This document shows, one piece after another, positions 1 to 9,340 of a DNA stretch of 64,000 nt. The notes under the pieces were generated by a model. The model was not told the origin of the DNA. It searched no databases and was given only the letters and a program-made list of their open reading frames with translations. The translations under genes were made by a program, and so were the position numbers. Where the stretch lies: the NCBI GenBank assembly GCA_947479085.1, contig CANJYB010000019.1, positions 27,119 to 91,118 of the forward strand, given 5' to 3'. Positions within the stretch are counted from its first letter, which is position 1. Every line of letters starts with the position of its first letter. This stretch comes from Bacteroidota bacterium (GTDB taxonomy: Bacteria > Bacteroidota > Bacteroidia > 2-12-FULL-35-15).

Positions 1-384
1 AACATCACTTGGCATATAAAGTGAATTGTCCCAAGAGGATGCTCCCGTATTATCATAAGTTGAAAAATCAATACGGCCACCTGCCGAACCTGCCGTTCCA
101 ATGGTAACAGAAAAAGGAATTTCTGAAGCATTATCTATATCATAATAAGGAAGTGTATAGGTTCCTGTTGAATTGGAAATGTTCCAGCGGATAATATTGG
201 TTTCGCTTTCCGACACAATTCTTCCTCCTGTACCTAACTGCGTAATACCGGTCGCACTGCCAGTATTAATAACCACATAAGCACTGTTGTTCAGGATTAT
301 AAATGGGTCATTATTCATTAGTATCCCCTGTGCAAATGCAGAAAAGGAAAATATGGAAAGTATAATAATGATAATTTTTTTCAT
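1..384 (-). CDS. Secreted protein, N-terminal part only (runs off the left edge)
   Basis: The reading frame starts at the ATG complement of 382-384 and stays open for 128 codons to base 1, so only the N-terminus is visible. Residues 1-19 form a typical signal peptide (MKK start, a hydrophobic Ile-rich core, Ala-Phe-Ala before Gln-Gly). The mature part begins with Asn/Ser/Thr/Gly-rich beta-type sequence (ILNNSAYVVINTG and similar), as in large Bacteroidota surface proteins, several of which lie in this window. It sits upstream of, and on the same strand as, the next gene's 3' end, with 35 bp between. No catalytic motif is visible in this part. A T9SS cargo is likely from style and context, but the diagnostic C-terminus is outside the window. 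Confidence 0.7.
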   Translation of the reverse strand, partial: MKKIIIIILSIFSFSAFAQGILMNNDPFIILNNSAYVVINTGSATGITQLGTGGRIVSESETNIIRWNISNSTGTYTLPYYDIDNASEIPFSVTIGTAGSAGGRIDFSTYDNTGASSWDNSLYMPSDV

Positions 385-419
385 TTCTAAATAGTTGTAA
401 TTGTTACAAATATAATAAG

Positions 420-1865
420 TTATTTTTTAGGTTTTACAAGTTCCATTTGTTTTGCCTCTTTTTGCAAGGTCATATAATCAATAAAGCCAGCAGGCATTGG
501 AGTTTGTTTCCAGTTCTTTTTTTGTTCTTCCCAAAATTTCACACATTTTTCGTAATCAATTGGAGGTGGTGGAGCATATTGAGCATACTGGCGTGTATCG
601 CCAGAACCCCAAACAGGGTCATTACCAAAACGATGATCCTGAAAGTTCATTCGCTTTGCATTTACTTTGTATGAAAATCCGGCATTGGATGTTCCATGGT
701 TTCTTTCTTTTACCACAAAACTGTTCGTTCCGGGAATCACATATACATCATTTGACTCCCCTTCCATCTGAATAAATACATGCATTGGGTGAGTTGCATC
801 AATGACTACTGTTTCCAGGAATAATGGGTCTAAAGAAATGGTAACCTCTCCATTTATCAATTGGCCGTTACCCATATCGCTAAACCATACTTCTGTTGCT
901 TCTTCACAGTACAAAAGCTGATTACCTTTACTTGTTGCAACAGAAGCAGATTTGGTACCATTTGCAATAACATGATTTCCGTTAAAATAACCGCTGTAAT
1001 TCTGGTTATTAGCCCTCCAGCCAACAACAGCAATATCATTATTTCCGGTAATTATTCCTCCACCAAACCCAATACCATTAACCCCAATCCCAAATGCTGC
1101 GCCATTATAATAACCAAGAACACCCATACGCTGACTTCCACTGGCTATAGCATTGTAACCTACTACCCCTCCCCCGCCTGCATTTGCTGCAGGTGTGGAA
1201 CAGACACCATAAACACCAGCCCTTGTGTTGGAAGTACCAGTACCATTATAATTTCCCAAGCAGCCTGATCCGGCTCCAGAACCTCCATAAACACCCTGTA
1301 ATGCAGAAAATGCTGTTGTGGATGCTGCCAATATCTCACCCCAGGTTCCGGAACCATTTTGAGCACTGTAACCATTTACTGCAAAAGTAAGTGTAGGTGT
1401 GGCCACTGCTGCAAGCTCGTCACCAGCATAAGGCGAAGCTGTAGCACCTACCACCATTTCTCCATCAGTTGGGTTCAGGCGGAAACGTTCAATATTGTTA
1501 CTATAAAATTTAACGGCCTGAGCATTTACAGAACCTAGTTTTTCTGTTCCTGCCAAGGTATTCCCTGCCAATGCCCATCCGTTATTTGTGCCTAAGGTTT
1601 CTACCTAAATTGCCCCGTTATAATACCAAAACGTTCCTGTGGTGGTATCATAAACTTTGAGCCCGGTAGCAGGCGCAGCTATTGCTGTTCGCTGAGCAGT
1701 GATCATGCGGGGGATAAGTAATCCTGAGGTAGTGGAAGAGATATCGAGCATGGCCGAAGCTGCTGGAGATGCTCCTGACCCATTAATTGCTACGTTTTGT
1801 GAATATAAAAAAGATGTGATTAAGAATAGTCCTAAGAAAACAATGAATTTAGTTTGTTTTTTCAT
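420..1865 (-). pseudogene. Secreted fibre-like protein interrupted by one in-frame TAG
   Basis: Two open stretches in the same minus-strand frame, 1865-1608 and 1604-420, are separated by one TAG at 1605-1607. The first has an ATG, a signal peptide (MKKQTKFIVF..LYSQN) and a segment common in Bacteroidota surface proteins (MLDISSTTSGLLIPRM, then FWYYNG). The second continues seamlessly (VETLGTNNGWALAGNT), then has a Gly/Ala/Asn-rich region resembling a fibre shaft and a C-terminal domain rich in acidic and aromatic residues ending in a charged tail. The context FWYYNGAI*VET suggests TGG (Trp) changed to TAG. Without the stop it would be 481 aa. No T9SS sorting domain is obvious at the end. It could be a recent nonsense mutation, a sequencing error or readthrough; no second defect is seen in the frame. 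Confidence 0.75.
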
Positions 1866-2176
1866 TGGTCGGAGTTTTAATTTTTAGTTGAAATTTTAAA
1901 TTATTTAGCTTACTATTTATGTCTTCTAATATTAAGATGCAAAAATGAACAAAAAGGTTGCATTTGAAGTTTAATTATTGGAATTTTAGTTCCCTTTTAG
2001 ATTTGATGTTGAATTTTCCTTTTTAATTTGCTACTAATGGGAGACTTTACTCAAAAAAATCACAGGACTGGTTTGCTTCTTAGTTAAAATATATTTAATT
2101 AATTTTATTTGATGCAACTTTTATTCAATTATTTGCATCTATTAGATAAAACACTCATTTTAAAAAACAAACCATA
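1866..2176. other. Divergent intergenic promoter region
   Basis: AT-rich 311-bp spacer between divergent secreted-protein genes. It must hold promoters for both, but no clean TTG-N19-TAnnTTTG pair could be placed. No repeat or small ORF was recognised here. Confidence 0.5.
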
Positions 2177-4261
2177 ATGAAAAAAAAATTATTACTTATT
2201 TGCCTTTCCTTTTCCTTGTCAATCTATTCTCAGCCTAATATTCAATGGCAAAAATCGTTTGGAGGTACCAATGCTGAAGTTGCTAATTCCGTTGTACAAA
2301 CCAGTGATGGAGGTTATGCGGTGGCAGGTTACTCCGATTCAAATGATGGTGATATTACTGGTCATCATGGAACTACCGTTTATTCGGATTTCTGGATTAT
2401 GAAGTTAAATGCTTCCGGAGCCCTTCAATGGGAAAAATCAATCGGGGGCTCTGGCGATGATATTGCTTATGCAATCATTCAGACGAACGATGGTGGTTAT
2501 GCAGTAGCAGGATATTCGCAGTCCAATGATGGCGATGTAACTGGTCATCAGGGTTTGTTAACGCAGGCAGACTATTGGATTGTAAAACTGGACACTTCAG
2601 GAACAATAGAGTGGCAAAAATCATTTGGAGGAACAAAAAGTGATGTTGCCTTTTCGATTATTCAAACTGCTGACAATGGTTATGCTATTGCAGGATATAC
2701 TTTCTCAAATGACGGAGACGTAATTGGGCAACATCTAAGTGGGCCCAACCAGGTGGATGATTACTGGATACTGAAATTAGATTCGGCCGGAACAATTGAA
2801 TGGCAAAAATGTCTTGGTGGAGTTTCGAATGATGAAGCTCATTCCATTATTCAAACTGCTGATGGCGGATATGCAGTGGCAGGTATTACCAGTTCAAATT
2901 ATAGTGGCGATGTCACTCAGAACCATGGCAGTTATGACTATTGGGTGGTAAAGTTAGATACAGTAGGTACTTTACAATGGCAAAAATTATTTGGAGGAAA
3001 CAACTATGATTATGCATGGTCTATATTGCCCTCAAGCGATGGAGGTTATACAGTTGGTGGGTATTCCAATTCTACTAACGGAAACGTAACCGGCAATCAT
3101 GGTAACGAAGATTACTGGATTATTAAAATTGATTCGGCAGGAACATTGCAATGGGAGCATACTTATGGGGGAACAGGTTTCGAGAATACAGCTACCCTTG
3201 TAAAAACTTCAGAAGGAGGATATGCGCTTGGAGGATATACCACTTCCAACAACGGTGATGTAACAGGTAATCATGGTGCAAGCGATTTCTGGTTGGTAAA
3301 AATGGATTCATCAGGAATAATTGAATGGCAAAAAACAATGGGAGGGACAAGTAATGAAGCTTCCTATTCCCTTATCCAATCAGCGGATGGTGGTTATTTA
3401 CTGGCTGGGCATGCTACTTCATCGGATGGAGATGTTACCAGTAATCAGGGTACTTATGATTACTGGCTGGTTAAATTATATTCCTGTGTCACCAGTTTAA
3501 ATACTATTAATGAAACTTCCTGCAACAGTTATACGTTAAATGCTCAAACCTATATTTCAAGCGGAACATATACACAAACGTTTAATAATGCTCATGCTTG
3601 TGATAGTATTCTTACTATTAATCTGACCATTAATACTATTGATTCGACCACTGTTAATGCTTCCGCTTACTGCAGTTATACTTTAAATTCGCAAACCTAT
3701 ACTGCTTCCGGAACTTACACTCAACAGCTTACTAATGCACATACCTGCGACAGTGTCGTGGTTTTAAACTTAACCATCAACACCATTGACCCAGGAGTTA
3801 ATCAGGCAGGCGTGAGTTTAACTGCTGTTGAACCAGGAGCTGCTTATCAGTGGATAGATTGCGGAAATGGCAATTCCCCGATTCAGAGTGAAACTAACCA
3901 GACTTTCATTGCCACTTCCAATGGCAATTATGCAGTCATAATTTCTAATGGTAATTGTATTGACACCTCAGCCTGTATGTCGGTTTTTTCTGTCGGTGTT
4001 AATTCTTTAACATTAGATGACAATGAATTAATAATTTCACCCAACCCGTTTAAGGAACAAACAACGTTATCCTTTGCCAATGAGCAAAAAAATACTGTTA
4101 TTAAAATAACTGATATTTTGGGAAAAGAAGTTAATAAAGTGATTCTTTATGAAGGGAAAAACCTGACTATAGAAAGAAAAGACATGAGGACAGGAATCTA
4201 CTTTATTGAGGCAACCACTAATGATTTAAAAATTATAAGGAAGAAGATTATCATTGATTAA
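2177..4261 (+). CDS. T9SS type A cargo with seven propeller-like repeats
   Basis: 694 aa. A signal peptide (residues 1-18, ending YSQ) is followed by seven repeats of about 58 aa, each with the pattern W-x-K-x-x-GG, then S-x-x-Q-T-x-DGGYAVAGY, then NGDVTGNHG, then DYWIVKLD. Seven such units suggest a seven-bladed beta-propeller. Next come two copies of a 50-aa Cys-containing unit (SCNSYTLNAQTY, then HACDSIL..LTIN), an Ig-like stretch, and a type A sorting domain at about residues 618-694 (ISPNPF, DILGKEV, GIYFIEA). It should therefore cross the outer membrane through the T9SS and be surface-anchored or released. No catalytic residues are evident; adhesion or glycan binding would be a guess. 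A strong terminator follows at 4284. Confidence 0.88.
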   Translation: MKKKLLLICLSFSLSIYSQPNIQWQKSFGGTNAEVANSVVQTSDGGYAVAGYSDSNDGDITGHHGTTVYSDFWIMKLNASGALQWEKSIGGSGDDIAYAIIQTNDGGYAVAGYSQSNDGDVTGHQGLLTQADYWIVKLDTSGTIEWQKSFGGTKSDVAFSIIQTADNGYAIAGYTFSNDGDVIGQHLSGPNQVDDYWILKLDSAGTIEWQKCLGGVSNDEAHSIIQTADGGYAVAGITSSNYSGDVTQNHGSYDYWVVKLDTVGTLQWQKLFGGNNYDYAWSILPSSDGGYTVGGYSNSTNGNVTGNHGNEDYWIIKIDSAGTLQWEHTYGGTGFENTATLVKTSEGGYALGGYTTSNNGDVTGNHGASDFWLVKMDSSGIIEWQKTMGGTSNEASYSLIQSADGGYLLAGHATSSDGDVTSNQGTYDYWLVKLYSCVTSLNTINETSCNSYTLNAQTYISSGTYTQTFNNAHACDSILTINLTINTIDSTTVNASAYCSYTLNSQTYTASGTYTQQLTNAHTCDSVVVLNLTINTIDPGVNQAGVSLTAVEPGAAYQWIDCGNGNSPIQSETNQTFIATSNGNYAVIISNGNCIDTSACMSVFSVGVNSLTLDDNELIISPNPFKEQTTLSFANEQKNTVIKITDILGKEVNKVILYEGKNLTIERKDMRTGIYFIEATTNDLKIIRKKIIID

Positions 4262-4283
4262 ACTTCGAAATTTTACTTTCCTG

Positions 4284-4318
4284 AAAAAGCAATCTCATTC
4301 AAAAGAGATTGCTTTTTT
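4284..4318 (+). terminator. Rho-independent terminator
   Basis: A perfect 13-bp stem (AAAAAGCAATCTC with its complement), an 8-nt loop and a T run lie 22 bp after the stop of the 694-aa protein gene. Confidence 0.9.
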
Positions 4319-4430
4319 ATTTGATTTAAACCTGGAAAAGTGTTTTTTTGCGGTGTGGAAACATTCTATTCCGCTGTACCTCAGTTTGATGCTTTAAAAT
4401 TCGAATACTTATAACATTGACTTTATTGCT

Positions 4431-4619
4431 TAGAACCACGTTATGACATACATAACCATGGTTCCGACACACATAACCATGGTTCCGACACACATAACCA
4501 TGGTTCAGACACACATAACCATGGTTCGAACACACCTCACCAACGTTATGACACACACAACCATGGTTCGGACACACTTAACCAACGTTATGACATACAT
4601 AACCATCGTTAGGATAGGC
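4431..4619. repeat. 21-bp tandem array A with palindromic cores
   Basis: Nine consecutive units of exactly 21 bp. Units at 4452, 4473, 4494, 4515 and 4557 carry the perfect palindrome AACCATGGTT, and CCATGG recurs at 4456, 4477, 4498, 4519 and 4561. The other units carry a CGTT or AACGTT variant (for example ACCAACGTTATGACACAC), so two unit types are interleaved. The array lies between the 3' ends of convergent genes and has no upstream promoter motif. The open frames across it follow from 21 being a multiple of 3. Confidence 0.95.
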
Positions 4620-4671
4620 CAGGAGTATAAACTAAATTACATAAACAAGTAAACTATTATACATTTTAATG

Positions 4672-4703
4672 AGATTCCTCAATTCGCTCGGAATGAGGAA
4701 TCT
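4672..4703. repeat. REP-like hairpin
   Basis: Inverted repeat AGATTCCTCA..TGAGGAATCT with inner ATTC/GAAT pairs around GCTCG. It lies in the convergent intergenic region next to array A and looks like a dispersed extragenic palindrome. Copy number elsewhere cannot be judged from this window. Confidence 0.6.
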
Positions 4704-4802
4704 GAATTTGTATAGTAGATAAAAAAACTCTTAATATGCTTGATTTTTTAGAGGAAATTGTCCTAAAAAAGTGTAAAACCTTCTGAATCTATTAGAACAT
4801 AG

Positions 4803-4836
4803 AAAAAGACCGGTAAACAGCTTACCAGTCTTTTTT
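4803..4836 (-). terminator. Terminator of the GloVer-repeat gene
   Basis: A stem GACTGGTAA with TTACCGGTC (read on the minus strand, one G-U pair) is flanked by A and T runs, 20 bp after the stop of the minus-strand gene. The symmetric A/T flanks could make it bidirectional. Confidence 0.85.
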
Positions 4837-4855
4837 ATAATAATATAATAACTAC

Positions 4856-6256
4856 CTATTTTTCTCTTACAAACTTTTCTGTCAGACCGTTTTTTGTTTT
4901 TGCAAAAAACACGTTTGGAAAAGAAGTAATGTCAACAGTAGTTTTGGTTAATGCAGAGGTTTTAATAGTTGAAAGTTCTCTGCCTAAAACATCAGTAAAG
5001 TTTATCACCTCCTCATTTTCCGAATTGGAAACAGTAAGCGAGTTTACAGCAGGATTAGGATAAATGCTAATTCCTGAGTTAGAGGTTAAAGAAGCTACAC
5101 CTACACTGGCAAATTCTGGAGTAATGGTTATTTCTCCATTAGGATGAGCACCAGTGGTAAGAGCACTGAAATCAGCTAATTTAGTATAGGTATTGATAGT
5201 AAAATTAATACTGAAAGAAACTCCTTCTCCGGTTGCACCGCCACCGTTGGTAGTTCCAAACAACATATTTCCGGATTGTGTTAAACTCCTGGTAGGATTA
5301 GCACCATTTGATCCGTTGAAATCAAGAATATCAGTAAATGCATTGGTAGCAGGATTGATACTGAATACAACACCCTGAGAAAAACTTCCTCCATAAGGTG
5401 TCATTCCATAAATCATTCCATTAGCTGCCTGAACTAAACCACCAACCGGGCCGGAACCCTGTAAACCATCAAAATCATGAATATCAGTAAATGTACCAGT
5501 TGAAAGGTCGAAGCTATAAACGATACCGTTATTGCTTGCTCCTCCCATTGAAGTCATACCATATATTTTACCATCTGTTCCTTGCATTACATCTCCAAAT
5601 TTAGGATGAGCTCCACCTACTCCATCAAAAACATAGAGCTTTGTGTAAACACTGGTTGCAGGGTCGAAACTGAAAATAACACCGTCTCCGTTAGCTCCTC
5701 CATTAAATGTAGTTCCATATAATTTCCCGTCAGGAAATTGAGTTAAACCACCATAAGGATTGCCTCCATTAACATTATCAAAATCAAAAATATCATAATA
5801 TTGATCATTAGCAGGGTCTATTTTAAAAATAACTCCTCCCCCATTTTGCCCACCGGCTGCACAGGTTCCGTACATTTTTCCATCACTTGCCAGCATCATT
5901 CCGCTCCATGATTCCCAACCCAATAAGGTGTTAGCAAATAAATCATGAATATTAGTATATGTTCCCGAAACGATGTCATATCTGAAAGAAACACAGCTAT
6001 CTCCAAAGCCGCCTAACTCCGTACATCCGTAAAGACTTCCATTACCTGCCAGGCACATACGCCCTACCGGCATTGCCCCGGAAGCATTAATAAAATTGTA
6101 AACTGTATGGAAATTATTTCCATTACCATCCGCAGAAAAAATAGTTCCTTGTCCGGTTGCTCCGCCACTGTAAGAAGTACCCCAAATCTGGGTTTGAGCG
6201 GTTGCGCTCAAGCTGATGAAAGCGAGCAGAATTAAAGATTGTAGAGTTTTTTTCAT
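4856..6256 (-). CDS. T9SS type A cargo with GloVer-type tandem repeats
   Basis: 466 aa with a signal peptide ending ATAQ at about residue 21. Seven repeats of about 55 aa contain YGTTxxGGANGDGVIFxxDP followed by a Tyr/Leu/Phe-rich strand and a GGxPxGGL turn. This is the signature of the GloVer repeat family, and seven units again fit a seven-bladed propeller. The C-terminal domain of about 75 aa (ISIYPNPAVNSLTV, FTDVLGREL, then FFAKTKNG) is a type A sorting domain. The first two repeats are the most diverged. It is divergent from the next gene, with 171 bp between. The function of the propeller is unknown; surface exposure is inferred from the sorting domain. Confidence 0.87.
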   Translation of the reverse strand: MKKTLQSLILLAFISLSATAQTQIWGTSYSGGATGQGTIFSADGNGNNFHTVYNFINASGAMPVGRMCLAGNGSLYGCTELGGFGDSCVSFRYDIVSGTYTNIHDLFANTLLGWESWSGMMLASDGKMYGTCAAGGQNGGGVIFKIDPANDQYYDIFDFDNVNGGNPYGGLTQFPDGKLYGTTFNGGANGDGVIFSFDPATSVYTKLYVFDGVGGAHPKFGDVMQGTDGKIYGMTSMGGASNNGIVYSFDLSTGTFTDIHDFDGLQGSGPVGGLVQAANGMIYGMTPYGGSFSQGVVFSINPATNAFTDILDFNGSNGANPTRSLTQSGNMLFGTTNGGGATGEGVSFSINFTINTYTKLADFSALTTGAHPNGEITITPEFASVGVASLTSNSGISIYPNPAVNSLTVSNSENEEVINFTDVLGRELSTIKTSALTKTTVDITSFPNVFFAKTKNGLTEKFVREK

Positions 6257-6427
6257 AATTGTAGATTTAAAGGTTTGTAATTATTCTGTAAGATTACTGA
6301 TAATACTTTAAATTTCAAAGCTTTATTTATTAACAATTTCATTTGTAAGTAATATTAAATTAACTTTGTTTTGAATTTCATGATTGCAAATTTGCATTTA
6401 ACATAACAATCTAAACATCAGAATACC

Positions 6428-8635
6428 ATGAAAAAACATGATCATTTATTTTCTAAATCTATTTTATCCTTTTGTTTTGCTGTTTTGTTATTTTTTGTTG
6501 CAAAACCTTTGGTAACTGCTCAATGTCCTCCAATTTCTGTGGTTGCTTCTGCTTCTCCTTCCATTGTATGTAATGGAAACACCTCTCAGTTAAATGTAAC
6601 AGCAGGAGTTACTGGAGGAGGATACACAGTATCTCAGATAAATTACAACCCGATTGCCGGCTCAGGAACAATGGTTACTTTGGGAGACGATGTACTAAGC
6701 ACGATGTTACCCATTGGCTTTAACTTTACTTTTTTTGGTAATGTATATAGTCAATTCAATATTTGCTCTAATGGGTTTATTTCTTTTCTTGCTGCTAATT
6801 CGCAAACCTTTACCCCTTCAGCGATTTCCAATGTATCTCTTCCCAACAACATGGTGTGCGGATCATGGGCCGACCTGAATCCGAATAATGGAGGAACAGT
6901 TAGTTATTTCACCACCGGATTTGCTCCAAACAGAAAATTAGTAGTCCGATTTGACAGTGTAATGCATTTTACCGGAGGAAATCCGATAACTATGGAATAT
7001 GTATTGTGCGAAACCACTAATTTTATTGAACTTCATAATACCTCCGTAATAGCTACCAATACCAACCATGTTCAGGGAATTGAGGATGCAAATGGGCTAA
7101 ATGGCCTGCCCGTGCCAGGCAGAAATAATACCACGTGGACTTCAATAAATGAAGGGTGGAGATTTTCTCCTGGCATAATCAACCTGAATTATTCCTGGAG
7201 TACTTCAGGTTCATTAACCAATCCTACCAGTGTTAATCCTGTCGCTTCTCCATCGGTCAGTACATTATATACGGTTATTGTTACTGATATCAATGGATGC
7301 ACCGACTCCACTTCTGTAAGTGTGATAGTTAACAATCCCCCTACTTCTATTACCGCTAATCCTTCCACCATTTGTGCCGGAAGCAATTCTCAATTAACAG
7401 CTTCGGTAACCACTACCAGTACAAACAATTATGCGGTAACTCCAATTACTTATTCTCCCGTAATAACGGGGATTGGAACACCTGTAATTTTAGGAGACGA
7501 CCAGGTAAGCAGCCCATTACCCATTGGCTTCAATTTTAGCTTTTATACACATTACTATTCACACTTCTTTATTGGTTCAAACGGATTTATTACGTTTGAT
7601 TCTGCTGCTTCTACTAATAATTATCAAGGATGTTGTTCCGGACAAATGCTTCCGAATGCTGCTAATCCGAATAACCTGATAGCAGGTGCTTGGGAAGATT
7701 TGAATGTTCCTGCCGGGGGAGGAGTAAATTATTTTGTTACCGGTACTTTCCCAAACAGAAAACTGGTAGTGAATTTTAATTCTATACCTCATTCCCCTGC
7801 GAGAGATTCATTAACCTTTCAAATTATTTTATTCGAAACTACAAATATTATAGAAATTCACACGGCTGACATGCCGGGTAATTCTCATGGTTACTGGTGG
7901 GGACATACACAAGGAATTGAAAATGCTAATGGCACACTTGGTTTGGCGGTTCCGGGAAGAAATCATGACAACACCTGGACTGCAACAAATGATGGGTGGA
8001 GGTTTTCTCCAATAAATACTTTTACCTATAACTGGAACCCTGTTGCTTCATTGTCAAATGATACCATTTACAATCCTTTAGCATCTCCTTCCGCCACCAT
8101 CACCTACACTCTTTTAGCTACAGATGGAAACGGATGCATGGGTACTGGAAATGTTACAGTGAATGTTAACCCATTGCCTTCCCCTCCGGTAATAAGTTAT
8201 CCGGGATTTGTATTGTATTCTACTTACGGAACCGGAAACCAATGGTATCTGAATGGAAACATACTTACAGGTGCTATTTATCAAACCTATTATCCTACCC
8301 AAATTGGTATATATACGGTAACATATACAGATGGTAATGGCTGCACTTCCACATCCGAACCTTTTAATGTAACTATACTTGGAGTTAACGAATTAGGAAT
8401 GGATATAAATGTGAACGTTTTTCCAAATCCGGTTACCGATTTACTTACTGTAAATGTTGACAATAACCTTCCTTCTGAAATTGTACTTTATGATATCACT
8501 TCGAGAATAGTATTTCAACAGAAATTCAGTTCTGCACTTTCTGTTTCTACCGAAACACTTGCAAAAGGTATCTATCTTTATGAAATAAGGAATAAAAATG
8601 AAGTAGTAAAGAAAGGTAAACTGGAAAAGGAATAA
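6428..8635 (+). CDS. T9SS type A cargo with two nidogen-like domains
   Basis: 735 aa. The N-terminus is a long signal peptide with a hydrophobic core at about residues 13-30, ending TAQ. Two homologous domains of about 200 aa follow (about residues 55-270 and 330-530). Each has LGDD, LPIGFNFxFF, a GFI(S/T)F strand, a WxDLNP turn, NRKLVVxF, then QGIExANG and W..N(E/D)GWRFSP. Their layout resembles nidogen-type extracellular domains. Each is followed by a short Ig/PKD-like segment. The last 75 aa (VFPNPVTDLLTV, LYDITSR, GIYLYEI) form the sorting domain. The same nidogen-like fold seems to recur inside the giant adhesin at 52.0-52.7 kb. No terminator was found downstream. Confidence 0.85.
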   Translation: MKKHDHLFSKSILSFCFAVLLFFVAKPLVTAQCPPISVVASASPSIVCNGNTSQLNVTAGVTGGGYTVSQINYNPIAGSGTMVTLGDDVLSTMLPIGFNFTFFGNVYSQFNICSNGFISFLAANSQTFTPSAISNVSLPNNMVCGSWADLNPNNGGTVSYFTTGFAPNRKLVVRFDSVMHFTGGNPITMEYVLCETTNFIELHNTSVIATNTNHVQGIEDANGLNGLPVPGRNNTTWTSINEGWRFSPGIINLNYSWSTSGSLTNPTSVNPVASPSVSTLYTVIVTDINGCTDSTSVSVIVNNPPTSITANPSTICAGSNSQLTASVTTTSTNNYAVTPITYSPVITGIGTPVILGDDQVSSPLPIGFNFSFYTHYYSHFFIGSNGFITFDSAASTNNYQGCCSGQMLPNAANPNNLIAGAWEDLNVPAGGGVNYFVTGTFPNRKLVVNFNSIPHSPARDSLTFQIILFETTNIIEIHTADMPGNSHGYWWGHTQGIENANGTLGLAVPGRNHDNTWTATNDGWRFSPINTFTYNWNPVASLSNDTIYNPLASPSATITYTLLATDGNGCMGTGNVTVNVNPLPSPPVISYPGFVLYSTYGTGNQWYLNGNILTGAIYQTYYPTQIGIYTVTYTDGNGCTSTSEPFNVTILGVNELGMDINVNVFPNPVTDLLTVNVDNNLPSEIVLYDITSRIVFQQKFSSALSVSTETLAKGIYLYEIRNKNEVVKKGKLEKE

Positions 8636-8850
8636 GAAACACCTTATTTACCCTCCATTTGATTTAAACCCCTTTCCCTGCTTTCTGAGTTTTATAATAG
8701 TGATTATTGTCTTTGCAAATAGTTATTGCTATTCCATACCTGCCTTGCTTTTTATCTCTGCTTTTGGTAATTCTTGTTTATTCTTATCATTAATTAAATA
8801 ACCGATTTGTTAATTAAACCAAATAAAAAATAATTAATTGACATATCAAC

Positions 8851-8858
8851 TATATTTG
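8851..8858 (+). promoter_or_regulatory. Promoter -7 box of the MarR gene
   Basis: TATATTTG matches TAnnTTTG and lies 23 bp before the ATG. A TTG at the expected distance is not obvious. Confidence 0.55.
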
Positions 8859-8881
8859 TATCAGAATCAACAATCACCACG

Positions 8882-9310
8882 ATGGAAAAACTGGACCAGA
8901 TTATCTTTTATTCACTTGAAAAATCAATTAAAACATACCGTCAATATGCGCAACGGCAAATAAATCAGCAAAATTTTGATATAACCATTGATCAATGGTT
9001 GGTATTAAAAACCATACAGAACAATCCGTCAGCATCTCAGCAGGAAATAGCTGAAAGTGCATTTAAAGACTATGCCTCCATCACCAGGATGATTGAACTG
9101 CTTGTAAAAAAAGAATACCTTTCAAGGGACTTCCACTCCACCGACCGAAGAAGATTTGAATTGTCGATAACCGAAAAAGGAATAGAAATAATAAACGACA
9201 TTATGCCCATTGTTAAAGCCAACCGGAAACAGGCGCTCAAATCTTTTTCCAAAGAAGAGATTGAATCATTAAAAATATCATTAAATAAAATAATTAACAA
9301 TTGCAAGTAA
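8882..9310 (+). CDS. MarR-family transcriptional regulator
   Basis: 142 aa, the usual MarR length. An N-terminal dimerisation helix is followed by the winged helix (about residues 38-100). ITIDQWLVL, SQQEIAESAFKDYASITRM (recognition helix) and DFHSTDRRRFELSITEKG (wing with the D-x-R-R motif) are all recognisable. It should bind an inverted-repeat operator as a dimer and respond to a small ligand; the ligand is unknown. It begins a row of three plus-strand genes (gaps of 30 and 44 bp) with a protease and a serine hydrolase, so it may control them and itself. Confidence 0.9.
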   Translation: MEKLDQIIFYSLEKSIKTYRQYAQRQINQQNFDITIDQWLVLKTIQNNPSASQQEIAESAFKDYASITRMIELLVKKEYLSRDFHSTDRRRFELSITEKGIEIINDIMPIVKANRKQALKSFSKEEIESLKISLNKIINNCK

Positions 9311-9340
9311 TCAATACAAACCCATACTAATCAACCGACT

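Noticed and set aside
1605..1607. TAG as pyrrolysine or programmed readthrough
   Set aside because: No pyl genes or stem-loop signal were seen, and Bacteroidota are not known for this; a point mutation or error is simpler.
4326..4652. ORFs on both strands across array A
   Set aside because: Same reason: several frames are open because of the 21-bp repeat, and neither has a promoter or a non-repeat domain.
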